From NCBI RefSeq assembly GCF_021728295.1, contig NZ_JAKJXE010000001.1, positions 62,001 through 126,000 on the forward strand: a stretch of DNA of 64,000 bases, written 5' to 3'. The position numbers and the translations under genes were made by a program. Shown here one piece after another: positions 8,389-17,683 of the stretch. Within the stretch, counting starts at the first letter, position 1, and every line of letters begins with the position of its first letter. The DNA is from Pseudomonas petrae (GTDB lineage: Bacteria > Pseudomonadota > Gammaproteobacteria > Pseudomonadales > Pseudomonadaceae). The notes beneath the pieces were generated by a model, which saw nothing but the letters and a program-made list of their open reading frames with translations, searched no databases and was not told the origin of the DNA.

Positions 8389-10326
8389 TCAGGCCCGGGC
8401 GTCGCGCCAGGATTCGATCAGGAAACCGAAGTTGCTCTGCACCCGAGTGATCAGGTCCGCATCATCGATTTCGCCTTCAAGCCAGGCTCGGCTGGGCTCG
8501 TGAAAGATCGTGCGGCCCACGGCAAAACCCCGGCAGGTGGTGCTTTTCGCCGCCTGACGAAACCCGGCCGCGAGGGTTTCGGCGGGCGCGTTCAGCCCCA
8601 GCAACACCACACCCCGGCAATACGGATCGCGCTCGTGAATCAGCGCGTCGAGCTGTTCCCAGACCTCGGCGGGCTGCGATTCGATTTTCCACCAGGCCGG
8701 GTAAATGCCAAGGTTGTAGAGGCGCTTGAGGGAGCGGTAGATGACGTCCGGGTGGGTCGAAGGATGATCCTTGGGCGGAATAATCTCCAGCAGCAGTTCG
8801 TGACCGCTGGCCAGCGCCGCCTGATACAGCCCCAACAACTGCGCTTCCTGTTCCAGGCGCAGCATCGGTTCGTCGTCCGGGTGGTATTGCACCAGGCACT
8901 TGATGATCTGTTCTTGAGGCCAGCTTTGCAGGGTACTGCCCACCGAACGCCCGTGTTCGAACGCCAGCGGGCGCGAGCCCTGCACTTCGACGGGTCGGGC
9001 CACCCACCAGCCGCGCCCGCTGGCGGCATTCAGTGAATCCTGACCAAAGCGCTGATCCGCCAGCACGCCGACATCGGCCGCGATGCCGCGCTTGTGCAAA
9101 TCGGCCTCGACCCGCGCGACCGCTTGAACGAACAACTGCTTGAGCTGGCCGATACAGGCAGGATCGCGCCCGGCCTTTTGCGCCAGCTCCACCAGTTGCC
9201 CGCGATGATCGAAGGCGAAGATGAACAGCGGCTGCCATTCGCGACGGGGCACGCTGACCCGGTGCAGGCGTTGCAGCACCGCGTCCTGATCGGGTCGGGT
9301 AATCGGCACCGGGCTGTTGAACAAATATTCCAGCTCGACCAGCGTCGGCATGGCCGGCGCGCAGGCATGCCGCGACACCACCAGACCGCCGCAGGCATTC
9401 GCCAACTGGCAGCAGCGCTCGTCGCTCTCGTCGTTGAGCCAGCCCTTGAGGAAACCGGACATGAACGCATCGCCTGCGCCCAGCACATTCAGCACTTCCA
9501 CGCGCACGCCGGGGTAAATCGCGCCGTCTTCAAGCTTCGCCGGAATCGCCCCGTGAATCACCGTGCAGCCTTGGGGCCCGAGCTTCACCACCAAAGTCGC
9601 GGCACTGAGCTCGCGGACCCGGCGCAGGGCGCTGAGCAAATCGGTCGAGCCGCCGGCGATGAGGAATTCTTCTTCAGTGCCGACGATCAGGTCGAAGCGC
9701 GGCAGGATGCGTTGCACGTGCTGGCTGACGGTTTCGTTGGCGACAAAGCGCGTCTCGCCGTCAGACTTGCCGGCCAGGCCCCAGAGCACCGGGCGGTAGT
9801 CGATATCGAGGACACGTTTGACGTTGTGTTTTTCGGCGTAATCCAGCGCCTGACTGCTGGCGCGGAACACCTGATCGGTGGAGAAATGCGTGCCGGTGAT
9901 CAACAGCGCCTTGCTGGAGGCGATCTGCGATTCATGGATGTCTTCAGGCTGCAGCGCCATGTCGGCGCAGTTCTCGCGGTAGAACACCAGCGGAAAGGTT
10001 TCGCGATCCTTGATGCCGAGAAGGACCATGGCGGTCAGGCGTTCGGCGTCGACCTTGATGCCGCTGACGTCACAGCCCTCCCGCGCCAGGGATTCAACCA
10101 GAAAACGGCCCATGTGGTCGTCGCCAACCCGGGTCAGCATGGCTGATTTCACCCCCAGCCGTGCGGTGCCGAAAGCGATGTTGGCGGAGGAGCCGCCGAG
10201 GTATTTGGCGAAACTGCTGACGTCCTCCAGACGCGCGCCGATCTGCTGCGCGTAGAGATCGACGCCCAGGCGCCCGAGACAAATCACGTCCAGCTGACGC
10301 CCAGTGGCAAAACGAGTCTGGCCCAT
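8389..10326 (-). CDS. iolC: Bifunctional 5-dehydro-2-deoxygluconokinase / DUF2090 aldolase domain protein
   Basis: This 645-residue fusion has an N-terminal PfkB-family kinase (about residues 8-325) with GGSSANIAFGTARLG near the sugar site and the catalytic Asp in LGAGDAFMSGFLKG (around residue 285). It phosphorylates 2-deoxy-5-keto-gluconate. The C-terminal half (about 345-640) is a DUF2090 TIM-barrel domain (FIFAFDHRGQL, LLEIIPPK, WWKIE) annotated in many proteobacteria as 5-dehydro-2-deoxyphosphogluconate aldolase (IolJ role). The fusion would thus do two consecutive steps, yielding malonate semialdehyde and dihydroxyacetone phosphate. The start at 10326 has a GAGGGG site. It is the first gene of the leftward operon, divergent from iolR. 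Confidence 0.92.
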   Translation of the reverse strand: MGQTRFATGRQLDVICLGRLGVDLYAQQIGARLEDVSSFAKYLGGSSANIAFGTARLGVKSAMLTRVGDDHMGRFLVESLAREGCDVSGIKVDAERLTAMVLLGIKDRETFPLVFYRENCADMALQPEDIHESQIASSKALLITGTHFSTDQVFRASSQALDYAEKHNVKRVLDIDYRPVLWGLAGKSDGETRFVANETVSQHVQRILPRFDLIVGTEEEFLIAGGSTDLLSALRRVRELSAATLVVKLGPQGCTVIHGAIPAKLEDGAIYPGVRVEVLNVLGAGDAFMSGFLKGWLNDESDERCCQLANACGGLVVSRHACAPAMPTLVELEYLFNSPVPITRPDQDAVLQRLHRVSVPRREWQPLFIFAFDHRGQLVELAQKAGRDPACIGQLKQLFVQAVARVEADLHKRGIAADVGVLADQRFGQDSLNAASGRGWWVARPVEVQGSRPLAFEHGRSVGSTLQSWPQEQIIKCLVQYHPDDEPMLRLEQEAQLLGLYQAALASGHELLLEIIPPKDHPSTHPDVIYRSLKRLYNLGIYPAWWKIESQPAEVWEQLDALIHERDPYCRGVVLLGLNAPAETLAAGFRQAAKSTTCRGFAVGRTIFHEPSRAWLEGEIDDADLITRVQSNFGFLIESWRDARA

Positions 10327-10466
10327 GCCGGCCCCTCTTCTTTTATTGTTATTGATTTGATGACTGTTGCCCTTGCCCACAAGCGTGGTGCTTGCTGGCG
10401 AGTTCGTGGATGCAGACTAGAACGGCGCCGGGGCTTGATCAATGAATTTTTCTAAATTATTTTCAG

Positions 10467-10484
10467 GTGGAATATTTATTCCAC
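10467..10484. promoter_or_regulatory. Perfect palindrome, candidate IolR operator
   Basis: The 18-bp sequence GTGGAATA-TT-TATTCCAC is a perfect dyad with 8-bp arms. It contains GGAA-N6-TTCC, the motif previously linked to RpiR-family IolR control of inositol operons. It lies in the 246-bp gap between divergent iolC and iolR, in an AT-rich patch about 90 bp upstream of the iolR start, and so could control both directions. Confidence 0.75.
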
Positions 10485-10572
10485 TTTGCATTGCGGGTCG
10501 CAGCCTGCAAAACTGGCCGCCTGTCTTCCCGGACAACCTGCCACGCCACAACCCGCCAAAGGATTCGCACGT

Positions 10573-11499
10573 ATGTCCAGCCTCGATCAGCCAGGCTCCC
10601 CTGATACCGGAGCCGACGGCGCAACGCCCGTCACCGCCGCGCCGGAGACCGCCGATGCACTGCTCAAGCTGATCACGGCCGAATACGAGAGCCTGCCGCG
10701 TCAGCTCAAGCGCATTGCCAGCTACATGAGCCAGCAGAGCGACCGGATCATGGTCGACCGCATCAGCGACATCGCCCGGGAATGCGAGGTGCATCCCTCG
10801 GCCATCGTGCGGTTTTCCCAGCGCTTCGGCTTCAGCGGGTTCAGCGAGATGCAGGCGTTGTTCCGCGAGGCCTACACCCACAAAGCCACGCCGGTGCAGA
10901 ACTACCAGCAACGCATTCGCAGCATGATCGCCAACAAATCGCAGAAGGCCAGCGCCGGCGACCTGGCCCGCGAATGTGTGAACGCCACGCTGTCGGGGCT
11001 TGAGCGGCTGGCGCTGGAACTGGACGACGAGGCCTTCGAGAAAGCCGTGGACCTGGTGGTCAACGCCGACAACATCTACGTGGTCGGGGTGCGACGTTCA
11101 TTCGCCGTCGCCGACTATCTGGTCTACAACCTGCAGCACACCAACAAACGCATCCACCTGATTTCCGGCCTCGGCGGCAGTTACCGCGAGCAGATGCGCA
11201 GCGTGCGCGCCAATGATCTGGTAATCGCCATCAGCTTCACGCCCTATGGCAAGGAAACACAGCACTGCCTGCGCATCGCCCAGCATCATCAGGCTAAGAC
11301 GTTGATCATTACTGACAGCAACCTTTCGCCGCTGGCCAAACGCGCCAATGCCGTGCTGCTGGTCAACGAGGGCAGCTCGTTCGCGTTTCGTTCCCTCAGC
11401 GCCACGTTGTGTTTGTGTCAGGCGCTCTTCATTGCCGTGGCCTATCGTCTGGAGCTGAAGGTGGACGAAATCTCCGAACAGGCCGGTTTCGACGACTGA
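10573..11499 (+). CDS. iolR: RpiR/MurR-family transcriptional regulator of inositol catabolism
   Basis: The 308-residue protein has an N-terminal helix-turn-helix RpiR domain (about residues 30-105: LKRIASYMSQQ, ISDIARECEVHPSAIVRFSQRFGFSGFSEMQ) and a C-terminal SIS sugar-binding domain (about 145-275: IYVVGVRRSFAVADYL, VIAISFTPYGKET). RpiR-type IolR repressors of proteobacteria sense a phosphorylated inositol-pathway intermediate through the SIS fold and release iol promoters. The ATG at 10573 is preferred to an upstream one because the upstream 29 residues do not resemble the family and an AAAGGA site precedes 10573. It is divergent from iolC, with a GGAA-N6-TTCC palindrome between them. The function is inferred from family and position. 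Confidence 0.88.
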   Translation: MSSLDQPGSPDTGADGATPVTAAPETADALLKLITAEYESLPRQLKRIASYMSQQSDRIMVDRISDIARECEVHPSAIVRFSQRFGFSGFSEMQALFREAYTHKATPVQNYQQRIRSMIANKSQKASAGDLARECVNATLSGLERLALELDDEAFEKAVDLVVNADNIYVVGVRRSFAVADYLVYNLQHTNKRIHLISGLGGSYREQMRSVRANDLVIAISFTPYGKETQHCLRIAQHHQAKTLIITDSNLSPLAKRANAVLLVNEGSSFAFRSLSATLCLCQALFIAVAYRLELKVDEISEQAGFDD

Positions 11500-11527
11500 C
11501 ACGCGACGACCTTATACAAACCCGACG

Positions 11528-11554
11528 AGCTGTATAACTTCCGTATAGCTTTTT
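11528..11554 (+). terminator. Possible terminator after iolR
   Basis: An imperfect stem (AGCTGTATA ... TATAGCT) followed by five T residues lies 29 bp after the iolR stop. The stem is short and AT-rich, so the call is weak. Confidence 0.35.
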
Positions 11555-11670
11555 AACATTACCTGCGTAATTATCCGCTGCACTGCACATGGAATTCGCA
11601 TCTGAGCGACCTCTCGCTCGCCAGGTCATGGATCAGGACCACACCTCATCCACTTGCCTGAGCCGCCATC

Positions 11671-12984
11671 ATGTTTTTCGACTCGTCCAAGAACAAAACC
11701 ATCCAGGAGCTGCAACTGACCGTCGCCCATCAGGCCAGCCTGCTGGAGGCGATCAATCGCTCGATGGCCAGCATCGAATTCGATCTGAACGGTGTGGTGC
11801 TCAAGGCAAACGACAACTTCTTCAAAACCATGCGCTACCGGCCCGAGCAGGTCATCGGCAAGGAACACCGCATGTTCTGCACGCCGGAGCATGCGCGCAG
11901 CCCGGAGTACGCGCAGTTGTGGTCGCGCTTGCGCAATGGCGAGTTCGTGTCGTCGACGTTCCAGCGCATTGCGGGCGATGGCAGCACGGTGTGGCTGGAG
12001 GCCAATTACAACGCGGTCAGGGACTCGGACGGCAAGGTTATCCGGGTGGTCAAGTATGCGATGGACGTGACCGCCAGGCTTCAGGCCGAGAGCGAAACGC
12101 GCAATAAATTGCAAGCCATCGACCGCGCCATGGCGTTGATCGAGTTCGATCTGGACGGCACGATCATCGCCGCCAACGACAACCTGTTGCGCTTGCTGGG
12201 CTACAGCCGGCAGGAGCTGTTGGGTAAGAACCACAAGATGCTCTGCCCGCCTGATCTGGCCAACAGCGCTGATTATCAGGATTTCTGGCGTCGGCTGAAC
12301 AAGGGCGAGTTCTTCAGCGATCAGTTCAAGCGTGTTGGCAAGCAGGGTCAGACGCTCTGGCTGGAAGCGTCCTATAACCCGGTGTATGACGCGTCCGGCA
12401 AGCTGTGGAAGGTTGTGAAGTTTGCGTCGGACGTGACCGCGCGCATCGAGAAACACGAGGAGGATTCCCACAGCGCTGCGCAGGCTTATCACATTTCGGT
12501 GCAGACGCAGAAGTATGCCGAACAGGGCACGCAGGTGATTCAGCAGGCGGCCAGTGAGATGCGTCAGATTTCGCGGAATATCGATGACTCGTCGCGGATC
12601 ATCAGTCAGTTGGGTGAGCGGTCGGAGCAGATTACGGCGATCGTGAATACGATTCGCAGTATTGCGGATCAGACGAATTTGCTGGCGTTGAATGCGGCTA
12701 TCGAGGCGGCGCGGGCCGGTGATCAGGGCCGTGGATTTGCGGTGGTGGCCGATGAGGTTCGGCAGTTGGCGGGGCGTACGAGCCGTTCGACGCAGGAGAT
12801 TTCGGAGATGATTCAGGTGATTCAGAACGAGACGCGGCAGGCGATTGTGAGTATGGACAATACGCGGAGCACGGCGGTGAAGGGGGTGGATCTGGCGGAT
12901 CAGGCGGGGGATGCGATCGTGCAGATCAGTTCGGGGACGAATGATGCGGTGGATGCAGTGAGGATGTTTGCCGGTAGGGATTGA
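11671..12984 (+). CDS. Soluble PAS-PAS methyl-accepting chemotaxis protein, BdlA-like
   Basis: This 437-residue cytoplasmic chemoreceptor lacks membrane segments. It has two tandem PAS domains (about residues 25-135 and 147-258), each with the IEFDL, NDNFF/NDNLL and [22 protein letters not shown] hallmarks. A C-terminal MCP signalling domain follows, with the CheA/CheW-contact hairpin around [33 protein letters not shown]. The architecture and length match BdlA, the biofilm-dispersal receptor of P. aeruginosa (two PAS plus MCP, soluble), and Aer-2-like receptors. The ligand or cofactor cannot be read from sequence. The ribosome binding site is weak. It stands alone downstream of iolR in the same direction. 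Confidence 0.88.
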   Translation: MFFDSSKNKTIQELQLTVAHQASLLEAINRSMASIEFDLNGVVLKANDNFFKTMRYRPEQVIGKEHRMFCTPEHARSPEYAQLWSRLRNGEFVSSTFQRIAGDGSTVWLEANYNAVRDSDGKVIRVVKYAMDVTARLQAESETRNKLQAIDRAMALIEFDLDGTIIAANDNLLRLLGYSRQELLGKNHKMLCPPDLANSADYQDFWRRLNKGEFFSDQFKRVGKQGQTLWLEASYNPVYDASGKLWKVVKFASDVTARIEKHEEDSHSAAQAYHISVQTQKYAEQGTQVIQQAASEMRQISRNIDDSSRIISQLGERSEQITAIVNTIRSIADQTNLLALNAAIEAARAGDQGRGFAVVADEVRQLAGRTSRSTQEISEMIQVIQNETRQAIVSMDNTRSTAVKGVDLADQAGDAIVQISSGTNDAVDAVRMFAGRD

Positions 12985-13578
12985 TCTTTAACGTCAACAG
13001 CGTCTGCCTGGGGGCAGACTGTTTCGCCTTCGGCGAGTTACTTGATAAAGCCCGAAGTAACCAAGGGCTTGTGCTCCTGGTTTGGCCCTTCCTTCGTCAG
13101 GGTTCCTTCACTCCGGTCCCGCTCCGTGGGCCCGCGCCGAACGGACATCCATGTCCTGACGGCGCTCTCGCCGCATCCCTGCGGCTCGGCCCACTGCGCG
13201 AGACCTGCGTTCAGCCTGCACCAAAGTCGCGTTTGGCGTCGCTTGGACTTTATATGTACGAAGATCAAAAGCGCGTCTATGCAGATCAAGAGCTTCCCGG
13301 CTAAAGCCGGTCCTACAGTCACAGCCAATCCTACTGACTGCGCGCGTGCTGATCGTTCCCACGCTCCGCGTGGGTATGCATCCCGTGACGCTCCGCGTCA
13401 CCAGACGCCGATCCCACTGAATGCACGCAGTGTTTTGTAGGACCGGCTTTAGCCGGGAAGAGGCCGGTTTGGGCACTGCATTTTTTGGGATGTTTGGAGG
13501 GGACTGATTTATTTACACGCCTCACCTTAAATCATCTGTCCCCGTGCTCCCGCCTGCCCCCGCGTCCCTCTTCCCCAC
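12985..13578. other. Gene-free stretch rich in repeats
   Basis: No credible gene is seen. It opens with a possible terminator hairpin for the chemoreceptor gene (about 13002-13019, GTCTGCCTGGGGGCAGAC). Around 13040-13240 is sequence of a kind that recurs between genes in many Pseudomonas genomes (recognised, not searched), and 13292-13460 is a palindromic repeat entered separately. Open frames across it on both strands overlap and have no family resemblance. Confidence 0.5.
13292..13460. repeat. REP-type inverted repeat pair, second family
   Basis: CTTCCCGGCTAAAGCCGGTC followed by CTACA at the left is matched by its exact reverse complement at 13436-13460, giving 25-bp inverted arms around about 120 bp. 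Inside is another foldback family (CCCACGCTCCGCGTGGG and TGACGCTCCGCGTCA). The arms differ from those of the REPIN-like elements in the iol operon. Confidence 0.8.
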
Positions 13579-14580
13579 TCACAACTGCCCTTCATTCCTG
13601 CTCCGCATGGCCTTCGCGCGTTTTTCCAGGACCACATAAACCACCAGCGCGATCATCAGGGGAATGAGGAAGTAGATCACCCGATAGCCAATCAGCGCGG
13701 CCAGCAGTTGGCCTTTGCTGAATTGGTGTTGCATGAGGGTGATGAATACCGTTTCCAGTACACCCAGCCCAGCCGGGATGTGGGCGATGACGCCGGCGAT
13801 GCTGCTGATGAGCAGGATTCCTAGTACCGCCGGGTAGAAGGCTTTTTCCGGCAGCAGCACGTAGATCAGTAGCGCCATCAAGCCCCAGTTCAATGCGCCC
13901 AGCAAAGCCTGACGCATGGCCTGGTTCAGCGAGGGCAGCACAAACTGTTGCTTGCGAACGGTCCAGGTGCGTTTTCTGGAGAAGCGGCAGGCCAGGAAGT
14001 ACGCCAGGCAGACGGCCAGCAGGACGAAGCCGATTAGTTGCAGCGTGGTGTCGCCAATCTTCCAGCCTTCGGGCAGGTCGACGAAGTCCCCGGCAAACAC
14101 AAAACCGGCCAGCAGCATGTAGCCCAGCCAGTTGGTGATCAGGCTCAGGCTGAGAATGCGTGTGATGGTCGGCACGTCCAGGCCCAGCCGCGAATACAGG
14201 CGATAGCGAAGCGCGATGCCGCCGACCCATGAACTCAAGTTGAGGTTGAAGGCGTAGCAAACGAAGGTCACCGGGATGATCTGTTTCACCGCCAATTTGT
14301 GTTCGGTGTAGCGCCGGGCCAGCACGTCGAAGCAGCAATACGTCAGGTAACTGCCCGCTGCAATAAGGAAACCCAACGCCAAGGTACTGAGTTTGTAGGA
14401 CTCCAGCGCGTGCATCACCTCGTTCCAGTCGAGGTTTTTCATCAGGGTGAACAACAAGACCGGCACCGCGATGAAGAAGAACAGCGTGAAAGCGCGCTTG
14501 GCCCACGTCAGCCACGGACGGTTCTTGCCTGCGTCGACCGGTTTCTGCTCGTGGGTGGAGGCTTGGGAGACGCCGGTCAT
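13579..14580 (-). CDS. YbhN/UPF0104-family membrane protein (LPG synthase transmembrane-like)
   Basis: The 333-residue integral membrane protein has about eight hydrophobic segments and belongs to the lysylphosphatidylglycerol synthase transmembrane / YbhN (UPF0104) family. Recognisable parts are FNLNLSSWVGGIALRYRLYSRLGL and SSIAGVIAHIPAGLGVLETVF. E. coli YbhN is encoded beside the ClsB cardiolipin synthase, and the same pairing is seen here. The start at 14580 overlaps the upstream clsB-like gene by four bases (ATGA) and has AGGAG 8 bp upstream. A role in moving anionic phospholipids is likely from context. It is the last gene of the four-gene leftward operon. Confidence 0.85.
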   Translation of the reverse strand: MTGVSQASTHEQKPVDAGKNRPWLTWAKRAFTLFFFIAVPVLLFTLMKNLDWNEVMHALESYKLSTLALGFLIAAGSYLTYCCFDVLARRYTEHKLAVKQIIPVTFVCYAFNLNLSSWVGGIALRYRLYSRLGLDVPTITRILSLSLITNWLGYMLLAGFVFAGDFVDLPEGWKIGDTTLQLIGFVLLAVCLAYFLACRFSRKRTWTVRKQQFVLPSLNQAMRQALLGALNWGLMALLIYVLLPEKAFYPAVLGILLISSIAGVIAHIPAGLGVLETVFITLMQHQFSKGQLLAALIGYRVIYFLIPLMIALVVYVVLEKRAKAMRSRNEGQL

Positions 14581-15827
14581 AGGGATTTCTCCTGATCGGC
14601 CGGCAGCTCGTTTTTGAGCGCGGCGGCTTCCGGCAGGGTTTCTGGCGCGCGCAGGGGTTTCAGGCGTGGACCGTGCACCGGGAACAGGCCGGCAATGGCC
14701 GGGAAGTGCCGAAGGAAGTGGAAGCTGAGGAAGATCATCGGCGCACGCCACCACTGCCCTTTCGCCAGGCCCTTGAGGTTGACCTGTTTGCTGTGGGCCA
14801 CGGCGAGGTCGCGCAGGTGTTCGTGCAAGCGCTGGTTCAAAGCGTGGTCGCGAATGAACAGGTTGGCTTCCAGGTTCAGCGCCAGACTCAGCGGATCCAG
14901 GTTACTCGAGCCCACGGTTGACCACTCGTGGTCGATCAACGCGACTTTGCCGTGCAACGCCCGCTGTTTGTATTCATGGATGATCACGCCTTCACGCAGC
15001 AGCCAGGTATAGGTCAGGCGTGAGCACACGCGCACGAACGGCATGTCCGGCTGGCCCTGGAGGATCAGCGTGACCTTCACCCCGCGACGGGCCGCATTGC
15101 GCAGTTCACGCAAGAACCGGTAGCTGGGAAAGAAGTAGGCGTTGGCGATGGTGATGCGCTGAGTCGCGCTGCGCATTGCCAACAGGTACTGCTCTTCGAT
15201 GTCGGTGGTGTGGTGACGGTTGTCGCGTTCGGCGAGGAGCATCCGCGCACTGCCGGCCTGACGCGTCACCGGTTTGAGCGGCGTGAAGGTCTTGCGCACG
15301 GCGGGGCCGAGCATGCCCAGCGTCGAGCGATAGATGTCCGCGACGATCGGCCCGCGCACCAGCACGGCGTAATCCTGCTTGGCGGTGATGCCGGTGTCGG
15401 CCATGTGGTCGACGCTGTAGTTGATCCCGCCCATGAACGACGTCTCGCCGTCGATCACCACCACTTTGCGGTGCAAGCGCCGGAACAGGTTGGTGCGCAT
15501 GCCCATCAGTTTCGGGCGCGGGTCGAACAGCTGTATCTGCACGCCGGCTTCGATCATCTTGCTGACGAACGCCGTGCTCAGGTCGCTGGTGCCGTAGTCG
15601 TCCACCGTGATGACCACACGCACGCCACGGCTGGCGGCGGCGATCACCGCCTGCTGCAAGCCCTCGCCGATACGGTCTTCAAAGATAATAAATGTCTCGA
15701 TCAGCACTTCTTCGCGCGCCGCACGAATGGCGTCGAAGACCCGGGCGAAAAAGTCTTCGCCATTGATCAACAACTCCACCGAGTTGCCGTCCCGCCAAAG
15801 GCCGCACATGGCGCCCATCGCTCTCAT
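14577..15827 (-). CDS. clsB: Cardiolipin synthase-like phospholipase D protein (ClsB)
   Basis: This phospholipase D superfamily protein has about 416 residues and two HKD motifs: HRKVVVIDGETSFMGG in the N-half and HGKVALIDHEWSTVGSSN in the C-half. These supply the paired catalytic histidines used to join phospholipids to cardiolipin. Length and context (endonuclease/exonuclease/phosphatase protein before, YbhN-like protein after) match ClsB (YbhO) of E. coli. The start is uncertain: a TTG at 15836 overlaps the upstream stop, ATGs lie at 15827, 15818 and 15809, and GAGGGG precedes them. The 3' end overlaps the next gene by four bases. Confidence 0.9.
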   Translation of the reverse strand: MRAMGAMCGLWRDGNSVELLINGEDFFARVFDAIRAAREEVLIETFIIFEDRIGEGLQQAVIAAASRGVRVVITVDDYGTSDLSTAFVSKMIEAGVQIQLFDPRPKLMGMRTNLFRRLHRKVVVIDGETSFMGGINYSVDHMADTGITAKQDYAVLVRGPIVADIYRSTLGMLGPAVRKTFTPLKPVTRQAGSARMLLAERDNRHHTTDIEEQYLLAMRSATQRITIANAYFFPSYRFLRELRNAARRGVKVTLILQGQPDMPFVRVCSRLTYTWLLREGVIIHEYKQRALHGKVALIDHEWSTVGSSNLDPLSLALNLEANLFIRDHALNQRLHEHLRDLAVAHSKQVNLKGLAKGQWWRAPMIFLSFHFLRHFPAIAGLFPVHGPRLKPLRAPETLPEAAALKNELPADQEKSL

Positions 15828-15832
15828 ACCCC

Positions 15833-16627
15833 TCAAAGCGTTACCTCCACCGCCAACGGCGCATGATCGGAAAGGTGCGACCAGGGGCGATTGGACATCA
15901 CCCTGGGCGACCGAATGTGCGCGTTGCGCACGTAAATGCGGTCCAGGCGCAACAACGGGAAGCGGGCCGGAAAGCTTTTCGCCGGCGCACCAAATGATTC
16001 AACAAAGACCTCGCGCAGGCCGGCAGGATTCAACACGCTATCGGCCTTCCGCCGCCAATCGTTAAAATCCCCCGCCACGATCACCGGCGCATCGGCCGGC
16101 AGACGCGCCACCAGATCGGCAAGCAATTTCAGCTGTTGCTGGCGATGAACCTCTTTCAGGCCCAAATGCACACACACCGCGTGCAGCTCGCCGAAATGCG
16201 GCACGTCCAGCACACAATGCAGCAGGCCGCGTTCTTCGGTGCCGAGGATAGAGATGTCGAGGTTGTCGTGACGGATGATCGGGTACTTGGACAGCAACGC
16301 ATTACCGTGGTGGCCGTGGGGATACACGGCATTGCGGCCGTAGGCAAAATCCTTCCACATGCTGTCGGCGAGGAATTCGTACTGCGACGTGGTCGGCCAG
16401 TTCTTTACGTTTTGCGCGTGGTCCTGATGCTCGCCGTGGACTTCTTGCAGGAAGACGATATCGGCGGACACCGTGCGCACCGCATCGCGCAGCTCCGGCA
16501 GGATGAAGCGTTTGTTGAGGAAACCGAAGCCCATGTGCATGTTCATGGTCAGCACGTTGAGCGTGACTGAGGCCGACGCGCTTTGTCGTCGGCCGTTGAG
16601 GTCTTCGGGGATGAGGGCACTGGTCAC
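15833..16627 (-). CDS. Endonuclease/exonuclease/phosphatase family protein (YbhP-like)
   Basis: The 264-residue protein carries the exonuclease III/DNase I-like phosphoesterase fold: VLTMNMHMG at the start, the catalytic Glu in [23 protein letters not shown] with Asp/Asn metal ligands, LDRIYVR, and the C-terminal catalytic [10 protein letters not shown]. It corresponds to YbhP in the E. coli ybhP-clsB-ybhN operon, with the same gene order here. The substrate is unknown. The GTG start at 16627 has a GGAG site 7 bp upstream and overlaps the DUF72 stop by four bases. The 3' end nearly abuts clsB. The whole set is a translationally coupled operon. Confidence 0.88.
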   Translation of the reverse strand: MTSALIPEDLNGRRQSASASVTLNVLTMNMHMGFGFLNKRFILPELRDAVRTVSADIVFLQEVHGEHQDHAQNVKNWPTTSQYEFLADSMWKDFAYGRNAVYPHGHHGNALLSKYPIIRHDNLDISILGTEERGLLHCVLDVPHFGELHAVCVHLGLKEVHRQQQLKLLADLVARLPADAPVIVAGDFNDWRRKADSVLNPAGLREVFVESFGAPAKSFPARFPLLRLDRIYVRNAHIRSPRVMSNRPWSHLSDHAPLAVEVTL

Positions 16628-17541
16628 AACGTGGCTCCATGCAAATCGCCTGGCGCAACTTCCAGGTGTTCAGTGAGATTGAAACGCTCAAGCAACCGGC
16701 GCGCATCGTAGGGGGCGCGGACCTTGATGTCGTTATCGAAATAGCAATAAACGTCGCGGGACTTCCGCGCTCGGGGTGTTTTGTCCACGATCAGTTGAGC
16801 ATCCTTGGGCTGCCCGCCCCGCTGCCAGGCATCGATGCGATCGCCCCAGTGCTTGATCGCCTCGTCGGAATAGCCGCTGGCGTAGAGTGCCTTGTCGCCA
16901 TGCAGACGCACATAGACAAAATCGGTGGCGAGGTCTTCAACGTGGGGCCACTTGCCAGCGGTGTCGGCGACCACCAGCGCGACCTTGTACTTGCGCAACA
17001 GCGCGACAAACGCCGGCACCAGAAAGCTTTCATTGCGGATTTCAACGGCGTGACGCACCTTCAGACGCGCCGGAATGTCCAGATAACCCGGCTGCTGCAA
17101 CCGCTCGGCGCACTTGCTGGCGCGGGCCTTCGCGGCTTTACCGTCGTGGGGCAGCAGTTTAAGAAAATGCTCGAAGCGCTCGGCGTCGAATTTGAAGGTG
17201 GGCGCGAACTGCCAGAGGATCGGCCCCAGTTTTTCCTTGAGCTGAAAAACCCCGGAGGCGAAAAAGTTGGCGACGGGCTCGTCGATCTCTTTGAGGCGGC
17301 GGACATGGGTGATGTAGCGCGGGCCCTTGACGCTGAAGACGAAGCCCTTTGGCGTGTCGTCGTACCAGCGCGCGTACAGGTCAGGCGATTGCAGCGAATA
17401 GAACGAGCCATTGATCTCGATGCTGTTCACGGCTCTGGAGGCGAATTTCAACTCGTTTTTCTGCGTCAGGCCGACGGGATAGAAATCCCCGCGCCATGGC
17501 GTGTAACGCCAGCCTGAAATGCCGATATGGATGTCGCCCAT
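16624..17541 (-). CDS. DUF72 domain-containing protein (YecE-like)
   Basis: The 305-residue protein is a DUF72/YecE TIM-barrel protein of unknown activity. Signatures are the opening [45 protein letters not shown] and the near C-terminal [12 protein letters not shown]. It is the first gene of the four-gene operon that leads to clsB and ybhN and overlaps the next gene by GTGA. A link to membrane lipid metabolism can be inferred only from operon structure. Confidence 0.85.
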   Translation of the reverse strand: MGDIHIGISGWRYTPWRGDFYPVGLTQKNELKFASRAVNSIEINGSFYSLQSPDLYARWYDDTPKGFVFSVKGPRYITHVRRLKEIDEPVANFFASGVFQLKEKLGPILWQFAPTFKFDAERFEHFLKLLPHDGKAAKARASKCAERLQQPGYLDIPARLKVRHAVEIRNESFLVPAFVALLRKYKVALVVADTAGKWPHVEDLATDFVYVRLHGDKALYASGYSDEAIKHWGDRIDAWQRGGQPKDAQLIVDKTPRARKSRDVYCYFDNDIKVRAPYDARRLLERFNLTEHLEVAPGDLHGATL

Positions 17542-17683
17542 GCCTGTGCTCTCTCATGTCCTGCCGCGGCAACTGCCCCGACACTTGTGAACTAGAGATA
17601 AGAAGCTTGAGAACGTGGCAGGTTCCCTGGCTTTTTGCCGGCGTTACGGCGCAAATTGCCGCAGGCTTCACCACTGCTTGCGC

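Noticed and set aside
13038..13328. Leftward frame of 96 codons after the chemoreceptor gene
   Set aside because: It lies in intergenic sequence of a type often repeated in Pseudomonas and overlaps palindromic repeats; overlapping frames in other phases are equally open.
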